Shown: one piece after another, positions 45,007-57,543 of the stretch | Position numbering within the stretch: position 1 is the stretch's first letter | How the letters are laid out: every line of letters begins with the position of its first letter | Origin: Sistotremastrum niveocremeum HHB9708 | Taxonomy: Eukaryota; Basidiomycota; Agaricomycetes; Sistotremastrales; Sistotremastraceae | DNA: 64,000 bases | Direction: 5' to 3' | NCBI GenBank assembly: GCA_001630475.1 | Contig: KV419395.1 | Span: forward strand, 310,001 to 374,000 | Notes under the pieces: model-generated | What the model saw: only the letters and a program-made list of their open reading frames with translations | What the model was told of the DNA's origin: nothing | The model's database searches: none | Position numbers and translations under genes: made by a program

Positions 45007-46253
45007 CTAATTTGTTTTCTTCTTGTCTTGTCTTTGCTTGCCCGTTCCCTTGCGGTGCTTCTTGCCGTTCTTGGGCTTGCCCGGAGCCCTGCTCTTCATC
45101 TTGCCACTCTTGTGCAGAGGGTTCTCTCTCCGCATCAAGGTCTCATCGAGATATCTTCTTTGAGCAGCCGTGGTGGCGTCGTCACCTGTAGCGGGAGTAG
45201 AAGCGGCGGCAGCAGCAGAAGAAGTGGTCGAAGTCGCAGTGGCATCTTCAGTTTGTGCCGTGCCTTGGCCGTTCTGGTCAGCAGTTCCGGATCCGGTCTT
45301 CTTATCTGCTTTCCCTTTTTCGCCGTCTTTGCCCTTGCCATCCTTGCCATGGCCGTGCTTCTTCTTCTTCTTCTTTTTGCCATCGGCGTCACCACCTTTG
45401 TCTTTATTGGCATCGGCGGGTTTCGCACTGGAGAACGTCGTTATGTCAATGAGGGTTCTCGCTTCAGGCACAAGCAACTCACGCAGCGTTGCCTCCCGTC
45501 GCGTTGTTAGCCTCAGCGGGAGAGCTGGCAGCAGGTGCGGCACTAGATGTAGTCGTAGCATCTGCTGCACCAGCGCCACCAGCAGCACCTCCGGCAGCGG
45601 CAGGAGCAGCGGCACCACCATCTATTCGACAAGATTGAGCCGAGCACAATGATCTGATTCATGAGACTCACTGGTCACACCAACACAGTTACCGAAGTTG
45701 CCATCGGTGACGAATGAAGCTAGACACAAGTTTTTGGTGGCACCACCACTGCAAACAGTGCCTGGAGGAAGAGCCACAGTGACTGCAGGGATTGTTGTGA
45801 GCCATGAACGCCGATCTAGTTGTCCTTCACGTACCATCGGACTCGCCATCGCTCGTTGGTGATTCGAGGCCATTGGTAATGATGGTCATAGGAGTGAACG
45901 TCTTGCCCTCGCCAGTGGGATCGACCTGGGCAGTCTTGATTTTACGACTACCATCCACGCCGCTGCAGAAATGATGAGCACTGCTTCTAGTTGGGCGGCG
46001 TGACTACTTACCCATTGAAATTGACGACTTTGACGGTGAACTGTCCTTGGGCATTGGCAGCGACCGAATTGCTAGCAACTAGGTCTGTTGCAATGTTGGC
46101 CTTGCCACAAGGGTTCTTCGCATTGAAACCGGTCGCATCGTTGCGCTCCGGGGTCCCTGTCACACCAAGGGCAGGAGTGATCAAGGCGTGGCCTTTGACA
46201 TGCAGGGCCAGGGAAAGGGCTAATGTTACAACGGGAAGGAACGAGGACAACAT
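45007..46253 (-). CDS. Secreted protein with conserved N-domain and Lys-rich C-terminal tail
   Basis: Five exons (46253-46012, 45962-45835, 45782-45672, 45621-45483, 45427-45007) give 346 residues. A signal peptide (about 1-22) ends at VKG, leaving mature HALITPALGVTGTP. The compact domain has a few Cys (NPCGKANIA, TVCSGG, NLCLASF) and ends FGNCVGV. I recall this pattern from secreted basidiomycete proteins distantly like the Egh16/GAS1 group, but I am not certain of the family. From about residue 160 the protein is Ala/Gly/Thr-rich, then a highly basic segment with seven Lys in a row and KDGKGKDGEKGKADKK, and finally KNGKKHRKGTGKQRQDKKK. It may bind the cell wall or nucleic acid; that is inference. 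The start at 46253 is chosen because it begins the signal peptide. Confidence 0.8.
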
Positions 46254-48581
46254 AGTCACCAGGACTGATCATTTCATGAGCGAGGGTCAATAGACATGCA
46301 GGAGGAACGAACGAACCTGGGGAGGAAAGAATATAGAGAAAAAGAGAAAGAAAAAGGGAGCGAAAGAAAGTGAACTGGGAGCCGGCTCCTGGTGGTGAGG
46401 AACTAAGGCCAGGAAGCACAGGTTTAAGTAGTTTTCGAGGAGGTAACGAATGTTTGGTAACCATCCACATCCATTGTACCGGAGCGGAATGTCATAGCGA
46501 CGAACCAAATCCATGGCAGGTCGTTCCAAAGGACAGCATAGAATGAGTTAGCCGTGGTCTGATCGTAACAAAGCTTTGTCGGCCAATCAAGCTGAAACGC
46601 ACATCAATACTCAGGGCATCAAGCGCTTTTGCAGACTTGAGAGGCGTGAAATCAACATGGTGAGCTGTAGTATCGTAGTTGTACTGCCGCCTAGAGACCG
46701 TTATTGCCAATAGAGCACATGAACGCCGTCCATTGTCTCTTCTTCGGCGAGAGATTTCATAAGAGAATACAATAGCGTAGTAAGGCCAACAGGTGGTTCA
46801 ATGAAAGGCGCGAGCGACGGAATCAGATTGATTGATCGCCTGATTACCGGCTCCTTACAACGTTCATTTTCTCGAGTACAAATCGCAGCATCTTACTCTA
46901 TTGCTGCATAAGTCTTGAGTTCATCGGTGCTAATTTTATCTCTAATAGAGCCGCCTGCATCAAGTGATGGCTTGATCAGCTTTTCTCCTCCGTTCTCGAC
47001 CAACAACATAGGACCTAAGTGCCCGTCGTTGTCTGATGGTAGCGGCGCTTGCGCGCCTAAGTCCCCTCCTCTGAGTCCTCTCCCTACCAGCTGGACGTGG
47101 GGTTTCCTTTCACCTGAGGACGTCTGGGTGCTCTCTGAATGAATAACAATATTTTCATATCGGTTTACCATCTATCTGCATTACAATACAGTAGCTCCGC
47201 AGTCACATTGATCACTCCAGCATCATCTCGATGTCCATGAGCTCCGGCAAGCCTTTGATGTCGTCTCGACCTTCGGGCTTGATCCAGGACATCAGGGTGG
47301 GGAAATGTGAGAATTCCAAGCCAGGGCGGGATAATACATCAGGCCTTCGTGTTACAAATCCAGTGCAACAACACGGGCCAGAGACGAGAACTTTCACGCA
47401 TGAACTGTGAAACCCTTTCCGGCAAGGCCAGAGTAGTGAGCATGTAAAAATATAGGATCAGCTACACTAGATTCACCCGGTCCCAATCTTGTTAACGTTC
47501 CTGCTGATAAACTTGTTATCATGACCATCGAACACCCGGGAGAACGACACGATGGACTCTGGATTCCGAAGGTGGAAGTACTATGATTCAGAATGCGGAG
47601 ACCATCCATGGCGTAGTGATGGACGAGGATGCCGAGCGGCGGATGTGGAGCACATCCTCAACGATCCAACCGATGACGACGAGGGCAAACCACTACATGC
47701 AGAGCAGGCAGTACTACTATGAGCAAGGATGTCTTCGGAACAGGCACGCCATTACATCGAAAGCCTTGAAGTTGGACGCGCAATAACAGAATCAACGTTA
47801 AAGATTCTCTAGTCTGACTAGTCATGAATCCGGTTAAACTTGAAAAGATCTCTAGTTAGAAAGCGAGCAGTCGATGTCACGGGTTCAGCGCTGCTGCCAG
47901 TCAACGAAGGATAGACGGTGTGATATTGACAGATAAATTGGGCTCTCAAATAGATGGAATGTTTTCGAAAGCAGGCAAAGACGACGCAGGACGCAAGTTA
48001 AAAGTTTTACCATGATGAGTCAGCGGAGCTGCCGGGCAATTCTCGGTTGGACGTGCGAAAGGGATCCCGAAAGAAGAGAGAAGAAGAGCGAGCGTGGGTA
48101 TCCATCTCCATAAAAGGCGATTTGCAAGGCACGTCCACGATCATCGTCCAACAAAACCCCCTCTAGCAAGAGGAGGGGATGGGAATATATTGCCTGGGGC
48201 GAACCCTATGATGTATGCCCGGTTCACTACATACTATCAAGGAGCAGCAAAGACCCGATAATTCAGCACGTCTATGTACTCATAGGAGTACACCAGCGCC
48301 CTGCTTCCCGCGGAAATGAGCTGGGCTGCGAACATCTTTGACAGTTGCACAAGTCTATCGAGCAAATATGGATTGGCCAGTTCGCTGATCAATTTGACAC
48401 TCCTCATTGGCATCGGTAGCATTAGATCGGTATCACTCAACCAAGAGTTTGGCAATAAAACGCTGGAGGTTACTAGTAGAAGAACTGTCTGTTAACCATG
48501 CAAACCAGCAATCAGGAGGCCGTCTATTTCGTTGCATGCAATTCCAGCTCGTTGATTTCTTCACGAACGATTCGGAATAAG
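46254..48581. other. 2.3-kb region with unresolved coding-like fragments on the minus strand
   Basis: Between the secreted-protein gene and CAB2. Minus-strand fragments look protein-like: 47171-46893 (from an ATG; QLVGRGLRGG), a stretch near 46855-46710 reading VGLTTLLYSLMKSLAEEETMDG, and 46710-46492 (DFTPLKSAKALDAL). I could not splice them into one gene with consistent phases, so a small hypothetical or decayed gene at about 46.5-47.2 kb is possible. Another fragment at 48455-48237 (LISELANPYLLDRLVQLSKMFAAQL) may be an exon. 47.2-48.2 kb holds nothing I recognise. Confidence 0.3.
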
Positions 48582-49890
48582 TTAATTGCGAGAGGCTTTG
48601 CCCATCCGTCCCCATCCTTCGTGATAGCGTATCAGTTCATTCACGATATCTTCTTCGATCTCTGTCTTTCCTTCACGAAGGCGCAACCAGTTCTGAACGA
48701 ACTTGTCCGGTCCGGTCTCGCCCTCAATTTCAGTCCAGTTAGTTGAATCGATGCTCTTCAAGACTGATTCCCGCGCGACGAGCACCACCTCGAATTTGCG
48801 TCGATTCAGATCATTTCCGATCACAACCTGGTGACCATAGCGCTCAAGAGCCGCTTCGGCTTTTGAAAGCAGGATGCTCGGATCGGTTTCCAGCTATGAA
48901 TTGGATTAGTTTGACATGAAGACGATCTGCGACGGGCTCACCTTGAACGAGACGATGAATCCTTCCGGAGTCCACTCGTCAACCAGGGGTTTCAGGATCT
49001 TCGGAACCTGATCCATCTCGATGTTTAGCGTGCCCTTTCCGGATTGGATCTTGTGTTCACTCTGATAATGGACGTGAGAACCAAATTTCCTTCGAGATGC
49101 AGAAAAGAATGCCTCACCATCCTTTGGGTGGGCAAGAAAAAGTCGCTGACCGCGGCAGCGAGGTAGTACATCACATCGCGACCCAATCGAGACAACTCCT
49201 GGGACACTCCTCGAAGGAGGAATAGGTAGTCGTTCACTGTGACGAACGTCAAGGTATGCAGAGCGCCAGACTGTTGAACAGCCCGATATTTGGCGAGGAT
49301 GGGAAGGAGATGAGGAACAGTTGCGGGCTGGATTGCTATAGTTTCGGACGGCGATTCTCCATCTTTTGGGTCTGATGGTATCTCCAAGAAGTCCAAGAAC
49401 GGATTGGTAGAGTGTGAGTAGTGGCGGCTGAAAGGCTGCAAACTGAACTGGCGGTGCATGAAGATAACTGCATATCCGTGCTCCAGGAAATATTCTGCAG
49501 ACGTTGCACCTCTCGTTCCTTTGAGTGAATGTACCCATCAGGATCGGTTCTCTGATGCCACTTGACAACATACCTGCGCTGAAATTGTCCAAGAAGCGAA
49601 CACTTGAAACTGGTCAGCCTATCGCGACCGAGCCCTGCACGTCGACTGCTCACACATTGTGTTCCAGGGGAACAGTAGTGCCTCCACTCTGTAAGAAATG
49701 TCCCTCGTCAAGGCCTGATGAATTTGGCAATCAAAGATGGACTAACGGTCACAAGTACCACCTTCCGATTCTCTGCGATCTGGCGAGAGACGAAATTCCG
49801 TACTCCAGTCAGGTCGTGTTCCAGATTCGGGGGCGAAGGCTGCGTTCTGAAATACGACTCCGCAGAGAATGTAGGTTGGTTATCAGACAT
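48582..49890 (-). CDS. CAB2: Phosphopantothenate-cysteine ligase (coenzyme A synthesis)
   Basis: Six exons (49890-49747, 49688-49654, 49602-49574, 49518-49118, 49061-48942, 48893-48582) give 346 residues in phase. The enzyme joins 4'-phosphopantothenate to cysteine using a nucleotide triphosphate, the second committed step to coenzyme A, in the cytosol. Diagnostic strings are [64 protein letters not shown], and the lysine-containing GFIVSFKLETD with [14 protein letters not shown] near the C-terminus. The core around the glycine-rich segment is assembled from two exons of only 35 and 29 nt, but the joined protein matches the family closely. Start at 49890 begins a short acidic lead typical of fungal versions. 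It is upstream of nothing obviously related in pathway. Confidence 0.93.
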
Positions 49891-50115
49891 GGTCGTAGGT
49901 GGCAGTGAGTTCAGATCCCAATTGGCTACTCTTCGGACATGCCATATTGTATTCAAGGACCCTCGCACGCGGCTGAATCAGTCTTGTACACACGGATGCT
50001 ACAAGGGCGCCAGTGATGATCCACTGATTGAGATTTGCAATTAAGCGGGCATTATAATCATATCATACATGTACATAGTATAGAGACTTCTTCCATTTCC
50101 ATCCCACGATTGCAA

Positions 50116-51025
50116 TTACAAGGGTCTAACACCAGGACCAGCTCCGCCAACACCGCCGACACCATACCCAGCACCAACATCACTGGCATTGGTAGGTCCG
50201 GCGCCGTAATTGCCACCAGCGTTGATATTTTCGCGTGCGTGGGCATGTGCTGTTCCATGGGCACCGTGGACTGCGGCACGATCTCGAGCGAGGTTCGCCG
50301 AGTTTTCCATCTGTTGAGCATTAGCGAGTTCTTGGTTCTGCGCCTTAACAGCAGCGGCTTCTCTGTTAAATCGTCAGCACGAAGATAATCGTAATAAGGC
50401 TGAGCACGTACTCTTCCTTGGCAAGACCCTTGGCTTTCAATGTCTGAGAACTCAATATTACACCGGCAGCATGCTCGACTTTGCCGATCATAGCCTGGGT
50501 ACCCGCACTATGACCAGAAGCAGTCTTGACTGGTCCAGATGCTCCTCCTGTTGTGTTGGTAGCGTTGGTACCGGTAGCACCAGCTCCTCCGACAGTGGTA
50601 GTGTTTCCGCCGGGAGCGTTAGGTGAGGAGTAGAGGGGGTTGTGGTGAGCACCCATGTTGGCGGGGTCTTGTTGAGCTGCAAGATTGCCCTCGTGTCGGT
50701 TGTGAGCGTGGTGTGCTTCAGCTCCGGCACCAAGTGCAGCTCCAGCAGCGACGCCAGTGGCACCCGGGTGGTGGTTGTGATGACCGGTGCCAGTAGTACT
50801 GTAGTTGGGATCGTTCACAGCCGCCTGTAGAAGTTAATGAGGGATAATGTTGTAAACAAAATCCGTAGCGCTCACATTGTGATGGGTCCCGTGCCCCGTC
50901 AACGTGTTGTTGGTTCCGTACCCGGCGTTGGGGTCGGCAGCGTTGCCAGCGTATCCTGGCTGATTCGAGCCGTAGTCAGCGGCATTGGTAGTGTTGTTGT
51001 TGTGATGATTTCCGAGCAAAGGCAT
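50116..51025 (-). CDS. Disordered Gly/His/Asn-rich hydrophilin-like protein
   Basis: Three exons (51025-50876, 50824-50412, 50362-50116) give 269 residues. Residues 1-140 are almost entirely Gly, Ala, Asn, His, Thr and Pro, with repeats such as HHNNNTT and GNAADPNAGYG. A more ordered helical core follows: AMIGKVEHAAGVILSS, TLKAKGLAKEEEAAAVKAQNQELANAQQMENSANLARDRAAVHG (shared across exons 2 and 3). The tail is Gly-rich. The composition matches hydrophilins and stress-induced proteins of fungi, with the helix resembling CsbD-like or small stress-response cores; this is a resemblance in character rather than a family match. No signal peptide or membrane segment is seen. Confidence 0.8.
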
Positions 51026-51574
51026 GGTTGTGATTGTGATTGTGGATCTTCATGTTTTCGCGAGCTCCTTATATACGATGAACCGACCAGCTCGTCATAC
51101 GTTCGTCATGTTCGTGAGGGGCGGGATGATATGAGCGGCGGTGCAGAGAATCCAACGAAGACCTTGTGCACGATGACGTAGGATAGCCATGACGCGGGTT
51201 GCCGAGATTATTAGGAGACAAGAATCAAAGCCGTTGCAGCCCTGTGATCAAAATAGCAATATAACAACCAGATGGAATAGAGCGTGACAGCAACGCCATA
51301 GGCAGCTGCAAGCAGTAAGAGCACGTCGCAGCGATGACGAGTAGCAATCCGTCATGACCACCAGCGGTATCAAATAAGGAGGGGGACGTGATATTATGGC
51401 GAGAAGCAACTTGGAGATCCGGGCTCTCGACAAGGAATGCCACGATGCTAATGATGGATGATCTGCAGTGAAGGGTCGGCCGACTGGGATGGCGGTCAGG
51501 CTGCAGGGAGTCGGGTCGCACAACTTAATGGCACGGTTGCAGCGAGGCCAGCGAAGCGTTTGAAAAGTCTCAAG
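51026..51574. other. Divergent intergenic region
   Basis: About 550 bp between the hydrophilin-like gene and SEC2, presumably holding both promoters. The SEC2 frame is open from 51458, so part could be coding if a non-ATG or upstream exon start is used. No other gene is seen. Confidence 0.4.
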
Positions 51575-54282
51575 ATGACTATGTTCCATTTTTCAGGTGA
51601 GATGACCATGATCCATGCCAAAGTTTTCGCAGAGCAAGAAATGTTGATGAACCAGTCAATACGATCTGCACAACACTCGGCGGAGAATGCCGGCTTCATC
51701 CTCGAACGCGCGCTTCAGGAACTGCTCATGTCCTCCCCTGCTTATTACCAGATGGCCTTGACGCTGACGGACGGGCCACATCATCCACCAGCGGAAGTGA
51801 AGTCTTCGACAGAGACCACTTCTCCTCCAGCTGAACCTCACAATGACGATCCCCAAGCCCAGGTCATTAGTTCTTTGCGCAGTCAGGTCTCCGACCTCTT
51901 CGCGCAGGTTTCTCAGCTAAACAACAAACTGGTTCAATCCTACGAAAGGGTATCTGATTTGGAAGATAACCTGCACATAACCTCGTCCAATTTACGTTCT
52001 CAATCCCTCCAAATTTCTCAGCTCGAACTGGAACGTTCCCAGCATCTTGCGGCGCTCAACACCGGCCTCCTCGTTGAGAAGTCACACGTTACAGCGGAAC
52101 TCAATAGGCTCATGGAAAGAGCAACCGATGAAGCTGCACGTCGTGGTAAGGCCGAGACTGCGCAGGCCGATATTGAACAAGAATTGGACGACCTAAGTGC
52201 CAACCTGTTTAATCAGGCGAACACAATGGTTGCGGAAGCTCGTTTGGACAAGGCGAGAAGTGAGAGACGCGTGGAAGAAGCAGAGGCAGCACTCCGGAGC
52301 GCTGAAGAAGCGGTCAGTCTAATGCAGACACAGATGCAACAATTGGAGGCAGAGAAACTGCAATCCCAGAAAATGCTAGAGAACGTTACCGGTAGCGGGC
52401 ACCCCGAGCATTCGACGGAGCGGCGGAATGCTTCCCTCCATCTCCATCTCGAACGACGATTCCTTAGCGACACTCCGCCCTTCCATGAATTCAACACGTT
52501 TGTCAACTATATCCGAAGGACACCATTTGGGACGTCGCAGCCCACAGTGCAAACTCTTCTTAGCCAGCCATTCCTATTACGATTGGTCACGGAGGATACG
52601 TATGTCGCATTGCATCCAGATGTGTCTCTGCTTAATGTGCATGTAGCGAGCCAACTCTGCGTCTTGATCTTGCGCCAGCCCTAAACTGGCTAACTAGGCG
52701 TGCTGTATTGGCAGCCATTCAACAGGGTCAACTTTCTATCGAGCCAATGTCTGTGAACCGTCTCCTCTCAGAATACACCACTTCCACTGCCACGACATCA
52801 TTGTCATGTTCTCTATGTGGCACTCCCATCAATACTCCTTCCTTGGGAGACACCGCACCCCCTCCGACCCATCCTTCATCTCGTCTAGCAATCGCAGCCT
52901 CTAGTGCCTGGACCTCGTCGCTTTTCAAGAACGCGAGCTATTCCACACCTCCCAGTACGCCACCCGCCACAGATTCAAGACCGCCTGTCACGAATATCCA
53001 CATCTTTCGGTTAACGATTTCTTCTAATCAAGGGAGCTCTAGTGCATTGCCTTCAAAGGCATTCGCTCCTCACCCTTTGTGTGCGTCCGGGTGGTGCTTA
53101 ACTCGACTTCGTACAACATGCTCCTTATGGGCATTTGTTCGAAGTAATGTCATCGAGCATGTCTGGGACGAACGCCGCCCAGGAACAGCGACTCCGAAAG
53201 ATATACTGCCACCTACTCCTCCCCGCCGGAAGATGTCGGACAAAGTCACGAGCTTGTGGGGAACAGGATTCAGTGTACTCAGTAAAGAGAAAGAATCAAG
53301 CAAAATCGCGGGAACTCAGACCCCGCCCTTGGAGGAGCCGAACCAAAAAGAGTCGTTGTCGTCTACGAATGTCGATCAAAAAATCCCAAGGCGCCTTCCT
53401 CCTCCATTACCCAGACGAAGTGAGGTGCGCGAAACAAAACCGAATCCCGAAAGCCAAGAGACGTCGTCGGCCTCGAAGCCTTTGCCATCTGCTACCAATC
53501 CTGAGACGGCTGCTCCCCCCGTTTCCCCGGGTTCGTCGAATGCAGCTGCGATCCCTGTCAAATCCCAGAGCATGCTCTTGCCCTCCGAAATCCCACTACC
53601 CGATTCGATGCCACCGTCGCCGACTGGAAAACTTCGACCGCTTTCTGGTATTATTGCGGCGACGGATGCCAAGCCTACATCTCGACCTTCGTCTCCAACA
53701 CCAAACATCCTGCGTTCGGGATCACCAGCTCCGCCACCCATTCCACGAAGGGCTGCGGGGCGTCGCCCTGTCCCCGCACCGCCTACCGCTCACGTCCATC
53801 CTTCCCACTTGGCAGAAGAGGTGAAAGGTTCTTCTGCCGATAGTCCGGCGTCTTCGGACGCCATCGTCGCTGCCAGTGCTGCTGTTGACAAGGATGCATC
53901 AGCCGAAAATGCGCCCGCAGCTGTCGAAACCTCGCTTGTCCAAGCTAACGAAGCCGTGGTTCCTTCAGATTCTTCCCTCACTGCGCCTGAACCTCTTTCT
54001 CGAGTTGTTTCCAACGAATCTACATACTCTGAAGCCCGCGCTCCCTCTCCGCCTGTGAAGAACACTACTTCCCGGTCAAATTCCTGGGAACATGTAGACC
54101 CTCCACCTCCACCTCCGAGACATCCTATAGAACCTCCACCGCCACCCCCACGACGCCATGAGCCTGATTCGAAGGCTCCGGTGACATACCTCAGCAACGA
54201 TACTTGGGAGGAACGAACCTACATACAGATCTTGAAGTTGAAGGAAGATATGTTTTGGGCCAGGACGGGGGCAAACTCATAG
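51575..54282 (+). CDS. SEC2: Rab guanine nucleotide exchange factor Sec2
   Basis: Two exons (51575-52599 and 52647-54282) give 886 residues. Residues about 100-290 form a long coiled coil; its end ELDDLSANLFNQANTMVAEARLDKARSERRVEEAE is the Sec2 exchange domain that activates the Rab GTPase Sec4 on secretory vesicles. After it, PPFHEFNTFVNYIRRTPF and LDLAPALNWLTRRAVLAAI are characteristic of fungal Sec2. A region with CSLCGTPI and CLTRLRTTCSLWAFVRSNVIEHVWDE follows, then a Pro/Ser-rich disordered C-terminus with PPPPPRR repeats and SNDTWEERTY near the end. The start is uncertain: a possible 36-nt intron-like stretch (GTGAG..CGCAG) lies just after 51597, and 51644 is another candidate ATG. Confidence 0.9.
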
Positions 54283-54551
54283 AATATCATTGATACCCAC
54301 CTATGCATAGCACTAGACTCTATCTACAATCTATAATTCTCTACCTCATAATACGATGTAGCGCACACGTGATTATTGGTAGCATCGATGAACGAATTAG
54401 GGTTATCTTGATCTAGGCGAGAGGGCATGCCCATGTTCTTATAACACCGGCAACCAACTGCGGCGTTGTTGCTGCTCCAGCTTCTTAAATCTCTATCGCG
54501 AAAGGTGTTCGACTAAAGTACTTGTATTCTGACACGCCGTTCCCAACAAAC

Positions 54552-57078
54552 ATGTCCTCCAAACGCCTCGCTCTTTACCCCAGCGCGCCAAACACAGCTC
54601 GGGGGCAAGCAACTAAAATCAGCTCTCATGGCAGCAAGGTCGTCTATGCCAACGCAAGAAGCATCATCGTGCGTTCTGGGTTGAAATACGAGCGTTCCAA
54701 GTTCTTCAGCTGATGACGTACTCGTCAGATTCGAGATCTTGAGGTTGGTACATCAACTATTCCAGTGGCATGGACTCCTCACAATATATCAGAACGATTC
54801 GGCAGTCACTGCGTATGCCGGACATATCCAACCCACTACAGTTGCTAGGATTTCGCCCTCAGGCTATTACTGTGCTTCTGCCGATACATCGGGTTTAGGT
54901 CCGTCAATTCGACATCCTCGGATTGAAGAAGTATTGACGTTGTCCTCAGTGCGCATTTGGGATACGGTTGGAGAGGAGAATATTTTGAAGGGAGAGTATA
55001 GGGTCCTTGGTGGCAGAATGTAAGCCTGCGCAACTTGACCATTTCTAGTTTAAGCGAGTTCTAACACGACTCAGTAATGATCTGGCTTGGGATGGCGAGA
55101 GCAAGAGGATCATTGCTGTTGGTGATGGTCGTGAAAAGTAGGATTCATTCTCTGTTGGAAGCCCCTTCACTAACCGCCGCTGACTCCAAGGTTCGGACAC
55201 GCGTTTATGATGGAAACCGGTTCATCTACGGGAGACATCATTGGACATTCGAAGGTCTCTTGCCGGTCTTCATGAAGAATCTTGTTCTCATATTTCTTAG
55301 CCAATCAATGCGGTAGCCATCAGGCACCAGCGCCCATTCCGCGCTGCAACAGCTGCTGATGATGGCATAATTGCTTTTCACAACGGAGTACCGTTCAAAT
55401 ACGACAAGGTAGGCTGATTTGCGCCTGAAACAAACATCCACGCTGAAAGATGCGAAGACAATCAAAACCCATTCTAAATTTGTCCAATCCCTGTGCTATT
55501 CCTCGTCCGGTGACCACTTTGCATCTGCAGGGTCTGATTTCAAAGTATTCGTGTACGATGGTAAAACGGGGGAAAATGCCATTGAGATTCCAAATGCTCA
55601 CACAGGCACTGTGGTAAGACTTCATGATTTTTGGATGTGGATATTGTCGGTATTGATCTCTACAACAGTATGCTGTCTCTTGGAGCCCTGATAATAGAAC
55701 CTTATTGACGTCCGCAGCTGACCGTACTGTGAAGTTGTGTGAGTATCATGTGTTTAGCCTGCATGCTTTGCTGAATGTCTTGAAGGGGACGTCGAAACAC
55801 AGAAGAGCATCATTAGTTGGACAGTTGGCGATGATATACAGTCCCAGCAGGTTGGAAACACTTGGGCGGGAAAATCGTCTGATACTGGCATTGTGTCTGT
55901 TTCATTATCCGGCGATCTCAACATCTTCGACAAACGATCTTCCAGTGGGCCAGTCAAGATCCTTCAGGTGAGCCTTCGGTACTTCGGTTCATCAAGGCGT
56001 CACCCATAACCGTTGAATAGGGTGTACAAAAAGCGGTGACATCAGCTACTGTAACCTCTGATGGGACGTATATCGCAGGCTCGGCCGACGGTCGTGTAGT
56101 GGCGTTCAGCGATAACGGGGTAGCGAGCGTCGTCAAAGGCGAAGGACACTCTAACTTCGTGAGCGGTCTATCAAGCACCGCCAATTCTGTTTGGAGCGCT
56201 GGATACGACGATCATGTCCGAGCCATCTTCGATGGGGCTTTCCAGTGCGTGACACGCCGCCTGCAAACATTGCAGGAATTTTTTTGACGTTCTTCAAGAC
56301 AGCCCGGAATCTCAACCGCTTCTCAACCGAAAGGGATAGCTGCGTTCGGTGATCTTGCCTTTGTCATCGAGTCAGACTCGATAGAGATTGTCAAGCCCGG
56401 TTCCAAGACTATCAAAAAAGCTCTTCTGAGTTATGACCCGTCTGCGATTGGTGTCTCTAGCTCCGGGGTCGTCGCAGTAGGAGGAAATGTACGCTGCAAC
56501 ATTTCAGTACCTTTATGAGTTTCCCGTTAATGAATACCTTCTAGGACCACCAAGTACACATTTTGGATCAGGACCTGACTGAAAAAGGGAAGATGGAGGG
56601 CAATAAAGGTCCGATCACTGCTATTAGCTTTTCTCCGGACTCGAAACTTGTGGCCGTCGGAGATGTGAGCAAAATGTAAAAAACTCCCCAACGTGTTTCT
56701 CATTATTCTGCTACAGAGCGCGGGAAAGATAGTGGTGTATGACGTAGCTGAAAGAAAAGTGAGTCCCAGCTATTCGTACCTGTAAAAGTTTCATTGACGC
56801 TTTGGGAGGCTACAATCAGTCGGTGGACTTACCATTCCGCGAAGATCACCTCGCTTTCCTGGGCGTCGGACTCAAAACGTTTGGTTTCTGGATCACTTGA
56901 TACGCACGTCTACGTATGGGATGTGGCAAGACCTGCGAAGAACATCGCCATCAAGAACGCTGTTCCTGGAGGCGTGAACGCGGTGAATTGGATTGAAGCG
57001 AACGGTCTGAAGGGGAAGATAGGAGCATCGGGCGCGGATCCTTGCATTCGATTCTGGGAAGTTATCTTCCATGCATGA
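54552..57078 (+). CDS. AIP1: Actin-interacting protein 1 (WD40, Aip1/WDR1)
   Basis: Fifteen exons give 596 residues: 54552-54668, 54729-54743, 54793-54892, 54950-55019, 55075-55137, 55191-55254, 55301-55408, 55458-55613, 55669-55738, 55786-55967, 56021-56244, 56299-56488, 56545-56664, 56717-56758 and 56809-57078. The product is a double beta-propeller of WD40 repeats that works with cofilin to disassemble actin filaments. Family strings are GHIQPTTVARISPSGYYCASAD, AWDGESKRIIAVGDGREKFGHAF, FKYDKTIKTHSKFVQ, GSDFKVFVYDGKTGE, NRTLLTSAADRTVKLWDVE and HSAKITSLSWASDSKRLVSGSLDTHVYVWDV. The length is typical. Exon 2 is a 15-nt micro-exon (five codons, IRDLE) needed to complete the first blade. The start begins MSSKRLALYPSAPNTARGQ, as in other fungal Aip1. 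Confidence 0.95.
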
Positions 57079-57543
57079 TCGAGCAGCTTGAAGCGATTGG
57101 CTATTATTACACGCCTTTAACCTCGTGATGCCATTGCTGCCATCCTAAGCTTAGATTCATGGACGTGTGTGATCGTTGAATTGAGCATCGAAGAAGATTC
57201 GGGTGGAATGCTGTGTCTCGAGGTCGCGGCCCCAGATGCTTCCCGCCTGATCTCAGCCCACGCAATGTAAAGCGAATAAAAATAGCCGTTTATCGACATG
57301 CCTTGGCGTCCAAAAAGGCCAGAGAGACCCCTGCCACCCCCGGCTGTAAGCGCCATCCGTTAGAGTGTGCTGATTCCGGAAGTTCCGAGGGAGCAATCCG
57401 AATTCTTCCGTTCCTAGTTGAGTCGGCGGAGCCAATCAGAATTTTCGTCCTCGTTCCTGGCAATAGCATCGATTCAGCGACCCTTGAATCTACGATGGCG
57501 GCGGTCTGGAGGCCTAGTGCGCTGTCTTTCTCTCTCTGCGACC
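57079..57543. other. Intergenic region
   Basis: 465 bp between the AIP1 stop and the next plus-strand start. Overlapping short frames on both strands are not supported. It probably contains the AIP1 3' region and the promoter of the giant gene. Confidence 0.45.

Noticed and set aside
48237-48455. 72-codon minus-strand ORF downstream of CAB2 as a separate gene
   Set aside because: The composition is protein-like, but there is no credible start, no partner exon and no recognised domain.
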